From assembly GCA_910587145.1 (NCBI GenBank), contig CAJUMH010000004.1, forward strand, positions 34,422 through 98,421: 64,000 nucleotides of DNA, in the 5' to 3' direction. This stretch comes from an uncultured Ruthenibacterium sp. GTDB taxonomy: Bacteria; Bacillota; Clostridia; Oscillospirales; Ruminococcaceae. Both the position numbers and the translations under genes were made by a program. The notes under the pieces are model-generated. The model was not told the origin of the DNA. It saw only the letters and a program-made list of their open reading frames with translations, and ran no database searches. The number at the start of each line of letters is the position of its first letter. Within the stretch, counting starts at the first letter, position 1. Of the stretch, positions 61,315 to 64,000 are shown in pieces.

Positions 61315-64000
61315 TTATGCTTGGGCAGGGGCCGGGCCGCCGGGGGTCTGGTTGTTATCGGGTGTTTCCTTTTCCTTCTTTGCGAAGAAGCAGACGATGA
61401 GCTGTACCAGCGCGATCAGCACCATCAGCAGCGTCCAGCGGTCGGTAAAGACCATCGGCAGGCGCATATCCTCGGTGAGCACGAACGCGATAAGCGCAGC
61501 GACAGCGGGGATCAGGCTGAACAGCCGCCAGCCGCCATGGCGCTTTTTAATCCACTTATAAACGGGGCTGCCCTCCGCATCCAGAACGCGGCGGCCGTTA
61601 TCGTCCACAAGCTCTTTTTTCTTCTTGCCCAGATAGCCAACGAGCAGCAGAACGCTTGCCAGAGCGGTACAGAGCATCAGAATCAGGTTGAGCAGCGCCC
61701 ACGCGGGACGGCCGAGGCCGGCGAGCGGGGTATCTTCCTCTTCCAGTGTCTCCTGTGCTGCCGCAGCGGCGGGCGCTGCCTCGGGGGCGGCAAGCGGAGC
61801 TTCTGCCTCGGGCAGCTGCTCGGCCGGGGCCGTCTGGGCTGTCGGAGCCGCTGCAGGAGCGGGCGCGGGGCCGGCCGGAATCACCGGAGCCGTCGGCGTC
61901 ACCGCAGGAGCGGGTGTGGGATCCACCGGTGTGGGATCGACCGGGGTGGGATCGACCGGGGTGGGATCGACCGGATCAGTGCCCGGGTTCTCGGGATCGG
62001 TGCCGGGATTCTCGGGATCGGTGCCGGGATTCTCGGGATCAGTGCCCGGGACCTCGGGGTCGGTGCCGGGATTCTCCGGGTCGGTGCCGGGGTTCTCCGG
62101 GTCGGTGCCGGGGTTCTCCGGGTCGGTGCCGGGGTTCTCGGGATCGGTGCCCGGGTTCTCCGGGTCGGTGCCCGGGTTCTCGGGATCGGTGCCCGGGTTC
62201 TCCGGGTCGGTGCCGGGGTTCTCGGGATCGGTGCCCGGGTTCTCGGGATCGGTGCCCGGGTTCTCCGGCTTTTTGGGCGTGGCGGTGTAGGTGGCGCGAT
62301 AGGTCACATTGCCGTCGGCGTCCTCGGAGCGTTCCCATTTGTCGAATTCGTACGTGAAGTCCTCGTCTTCGGCCTTGGTGGGCTGCACATCTGTGGTAGG
62401 CTCGGCCTCGCCCTTCAAGAAGGACTTCGGGCCGTCCAGTATGGTGCTGCCGTCCTCATCCACCCAAGTGACTGTAACGGGTTTATAAAAATACAGTATC
62501 AGACTGGTGCCGCTGGGCGCAAGGGTGGCTTCGGTTACGTTGCCTGGATTGCCCGCATCAAAGACATAGCCGGGGACGGTTTTGTCCTCATCGGTAACCG
62601 CAACCGAATTCCCAACCGTGCCGGTGCGAATGTCAGCAGACCGGATGAGATCGCCGTCGGTCGTGTACCACAGGACGGTATACTCGGCCTCGGCTGTCTG
62701 CGGGCCACTTTTTTTCCATACGGCGTACAGCGTGGCGTCCATGTAGAGAGTGAAGGTGTCACCAGGCATAATATCGGCCTCAGTGGCATTTCGAATGGCG
62801 CTCCAGCCCAGGAAATCGTAGCCGGAGCGCGTCATGCTCCCTTTGTTTCTGATAATAAATTCGCTTTCCTTATCCTGAGTTACCGCCGCAGGGGGATTGA
62901 TGCCGCCGTTGGCATCGTAGGTGAGGGTGACCTTCTCGTTTGCCTTCTTCTGCCACACCGCGTACAGCGTGGTGGTACCGGTAACGTCAATAGAGCTGCC
63001 GGCCCAATAGCCGGCAGAGGCGGCGTTGGAGCTGGTGCTCCAGCCCAGAAAATCGTAGCCGGCGCGGGTGGGTTTGGTGGACGAAACAGTAAAGCGATGG
63101 CTGTCGGCGCTGTCGGTGGCAGTCTCCTGGGCCGGCGCGCCGCTGCCGCCGTTGGCGTTGTACTTTAGAGTAAAGGTTTTGCTGACTGTGAAGAACAGGA
63201 ACAGCGTTTCGTTAGCCTTATAGGGAGCGCTTCCGGTGAGGTTATAATGTACAGGCGTGTAATTGTGGTTGGGGCAAAGGCCCGTCGTGTAAGAAGATGG
63301 AACAGTGGTATACGCGCTCCAGTTGTAGCCAGTATAGCCGGTAAAACCGGATTGGTTTGCCAAGGCGCGCAGGTTGGTGCTGTGGTTATAGCCGCTGTGG
63401 CCGGTCATCTGCAGGCACGTTACCGTTAGCGATTTAGTCTCAACGCTAATGCCGTTGACGACCTTTACCACATTAACCGTAAATTTTTCGCCGCTGGTCA
63501 GCGCCATCGTTTCGATGCCCGCGTCGGGGACGCCGGCGTTCACCTGATCTCTGTAGGAGCTGACAGATGCCCACTCGTCCGCCACAGCCGCTTTGCCCTC
63601 CTCGGAGAGGCGGTTGTAAACGGCCTCGATGCCGGCCAGTGCAGCTTTGACAGAATCCTCGTCGCCGGCGTTGCCCATGGCGGCGCAGGCGATTAAAAAG
63701 TCTTCCACAGTGGCGAAAACCGCCGGGGATTCCGGAGCCTCTTCAACCGGCGTTTCCCCGGCGGCAATTTCCTCCCCGGGGGCTGCGGATGCTGCGGCCG
63801 CAGGGGCTTCGCTGGCCGCAGGGGCTTCGCTGTCTGCCGGCGCCTCGCCGTCCGCCGCATAAGCGGGAAGGACGGGCGTTTCCCCGGCGGCAATTTCCTC
63901 CCCGGGGGCTGCGGATGCCGCAGCCGCAGGGGCTTCGCTGGCCGCAGGGGCTTCGCTGCCTGCCGGCGCCTCGCCGTCCGCCGCATAAGCGGGAAGGACG
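61315..64000 (-). CDS. repeat-rich surface protein, N-terminus outside the window
   Basis: The frame is open from the window end to 61315, at least 894 residues. In protein order: two 42-residue Ala/Pro/Glu-rich repeats (63751-64000); a helical part; a domain around TSGEKFTVNVVKVVNGIS; two InlB-type repeats (YNANGGSGAP.., GYDFLGWS..LYAVW); an ubiquitin-like MucBP-type module (VTWVDEDGSTILDGP); about 14 PENPGTD repeats; four PVDPT repeats; an Ala/Pro-rich part; then a C-terminal region with three or four membrane helices and the charged segment LGKKKKELVDDNGRR. There is no LPXTG; the helices would anchor it. It is probably an adhesin. A GTG at 63708 is not a likely start as the frame continues upstream. 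Confidence 0.85.
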   Translation of the reverse strand, partial: VLPAYAADGEAPAGSEAPAASEAPAAAASAAPGEEIAAGETPVLPAYAADGEAPADSEAPAASEAPAAAASAAPGEEIAAGETPVEEAPESPAVFATVEDFLIACAAMGNAGDEDSVKAALAGIEAVYNRLSEEGKAAVADEWASVSSYRDQVNAGVPDAGIETMALTSGEKFTVNVVKVVNGISVETKSLTVTCLQMTGHSGYNHSTNLRALANQSGFTGYTGYNWSAYTTVPSSYTTGLCPNHNYTPVHYNLTGSAPYKANETLFLFFTVSKTFTLKYNANGGSGAPAQETATDSADSHRFTVSSTKPTRAGYDFLGWSTSSNAASAGYWAGSSIDVTGTTTLYAVWQKKANEKVTLTYDANGGINPPAAVTQDKESEFIIRNKGSMTRSGYDFLGWSAIRNATEADIMPGDTFTLYMDATLYAVWKKSGPQTAEAEYTVLWYTTDGDLIRSADIRTGTVGNSVAVTDEDKTVPGYVFDAGNPGNVTEATLAPSGTSLILYFYKPVTVTWVDEDGSTILDGPKSFLKGEAEPTTDVQPTKAEDEDFTYEFDKWERSEDADGNVTYRATYTATPKKPENPGTDPENPGTDPENPGTDPENPGTDPENPGTDPENPGTDPENPGTDPENPGTDPENPGTDPENPGTDPEVPGTDPENPGTDPENPGTDPENPGTDPVDPTPVDPTPVDPTPVDPTPAPAVTPTAPVIPAGPAPAPAAAPTAQTAPAEQLPEAEAPLAAPEAAPAAAAAQETLEEEDTPLAGLGRPAWALLNLILMLCTALASVLLLVGYLGKKKKELVDDNGRRVLDAEGSPVYKWIKKRHGGWRLFSLIPAVAALIAFVLTEDMRLPMVFTDRWTLLMVLIALVQLIVCFFAKKEKETPDNNQTPGGPAPAQA
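61920..61977. repeat. 15 bp repeat coding PVDPT
   Basis: Four copies of a 15-base unit (GGTGTGGGATCGACC and variants) inside the surface protein gene, adjoining the PENPGTD repeats. Confidence 0.85.
61978..62268. repeat. 21 bp repeat coding PENPGTD, about 14 copies
   Basis: Tandem 21-base units with synonymous variation (GGTTCTCCGGGTCGGTGCC or GGTTCTCGGGATCGGTGCC); one unit codes PEVPGTD. The region codes a Pro-rich stalk of the surface protein and is prone to slippage. Confidence 0.95.
63751..64000. repeat. 126 bp tandem repeat, second copy cut by the window end
   Basis: Copies start at 63751 and 63877, begin CGTTTCCCCGGCGGCAATTT and differ at only a few bases. Each codes 42 residues rich in Ala, Pro and Glu. 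More copies may follow outside the window. Confidence 0.93.

Overview
The window is GC-rich DNA from a low-copy-repeat bacterial chromosome with strong SD-type ribosome binding sites, TTGACA/TATAAT-type promoters, occasional TTG starts, lipobox lipoproteins and Firmicute-type genes (TmcAL/YlbM, FeoA/FeoB with a Cys-rich partner, PepT, acetate kinase, DUF1343 muramidase, GHL10 lipoprotein). This fits an anaerobic GC-rich Clostridia/Oscillospiraceae-like gut bacterium; the assignment is inference from gene content, no 16S is present.

Layout. 1-7264: amino-sugar and peptidoglycan turnover: a leftward unit (anmK, RpiR/MurR-like regulator, YesL-like protein running off the left edge) divergent from a rightward unit (NamZ-type muramidase, NagZ-type hexosaminidase, MurK-type kinase, GNAT). 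7556-10414: acetate kinase divergent from the acetate-using tRNA(Met) ligase TmcAL. 10768-14989: metallophosphoesterase and the feoA-feoB-Cys-rich ferrous iron operon behind a metalloregulator-like palindrome. 15479-19164: a monofunctional transglycosylase preceded by a triplicated 53-54 bp repeat, an alpha/beta hydrolase, and a GPH-type sugar symporter behind a possibly structured leader. 19449-23610: CorA-like transporter with a long leader, zinc-ribbon membrane protein, rRNA/tRNA methyltransferase, membrane protein. 23879-26581: SGNH plus MBOAT acetylation pair. 27138-29635: M20 amidohydrolase plus a membrane carrier. 30151-34389: small membrane proteins, a GHL10 lipoprotein, an UlaG-like metallo-hydrolase. 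34633-40439: a leftward six-gene surface-glycan operon (CapE, CapF, CapG/FnlC, a WbuB-like GT4, a GT2 and DUF2304), predicted to make UDP-N-acetyl-L-fucosamine and use it. 40653-43310: CNNM/CorC protein and peptidase T. 43480-61130: a beta-glucoside/oligoglucan phosphorolysis locus. 61315-64000: a repeat-rich surface protein whose N-terminus lies beyond the window.

The most notable region is 43480-61130. Three clearly different GH94-superfamily phosphorylases (907, 800 and 1042 residues), an AraC regulator, an ABC importer (lipoprotein binding protein and two permeases, no ATPase gene) and a GH3 glycosidase with reversed domain order are clustered, next to a divergent penicillin-binding-protein-like serine hydrolase. 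The inferred scheme is import of oligosaccharides, intracellular phosphorolysis to sugar 1-phosphate, and hydrolysis of remaining disaccharides. The largest phosphorylase lacks the usual DWND acid motif and its specificity cannot be read from sequence.

No tRNA, rRNA, CRISPR array, insertion sequence or phage gene was recognised. Intergenic stretches over 300 bases (10415-10767, 15098-15478, 17312-17733, 20385-20808, 26582-27137, 29636-30150, 45355-45782, 51716-52098) are described among the features.
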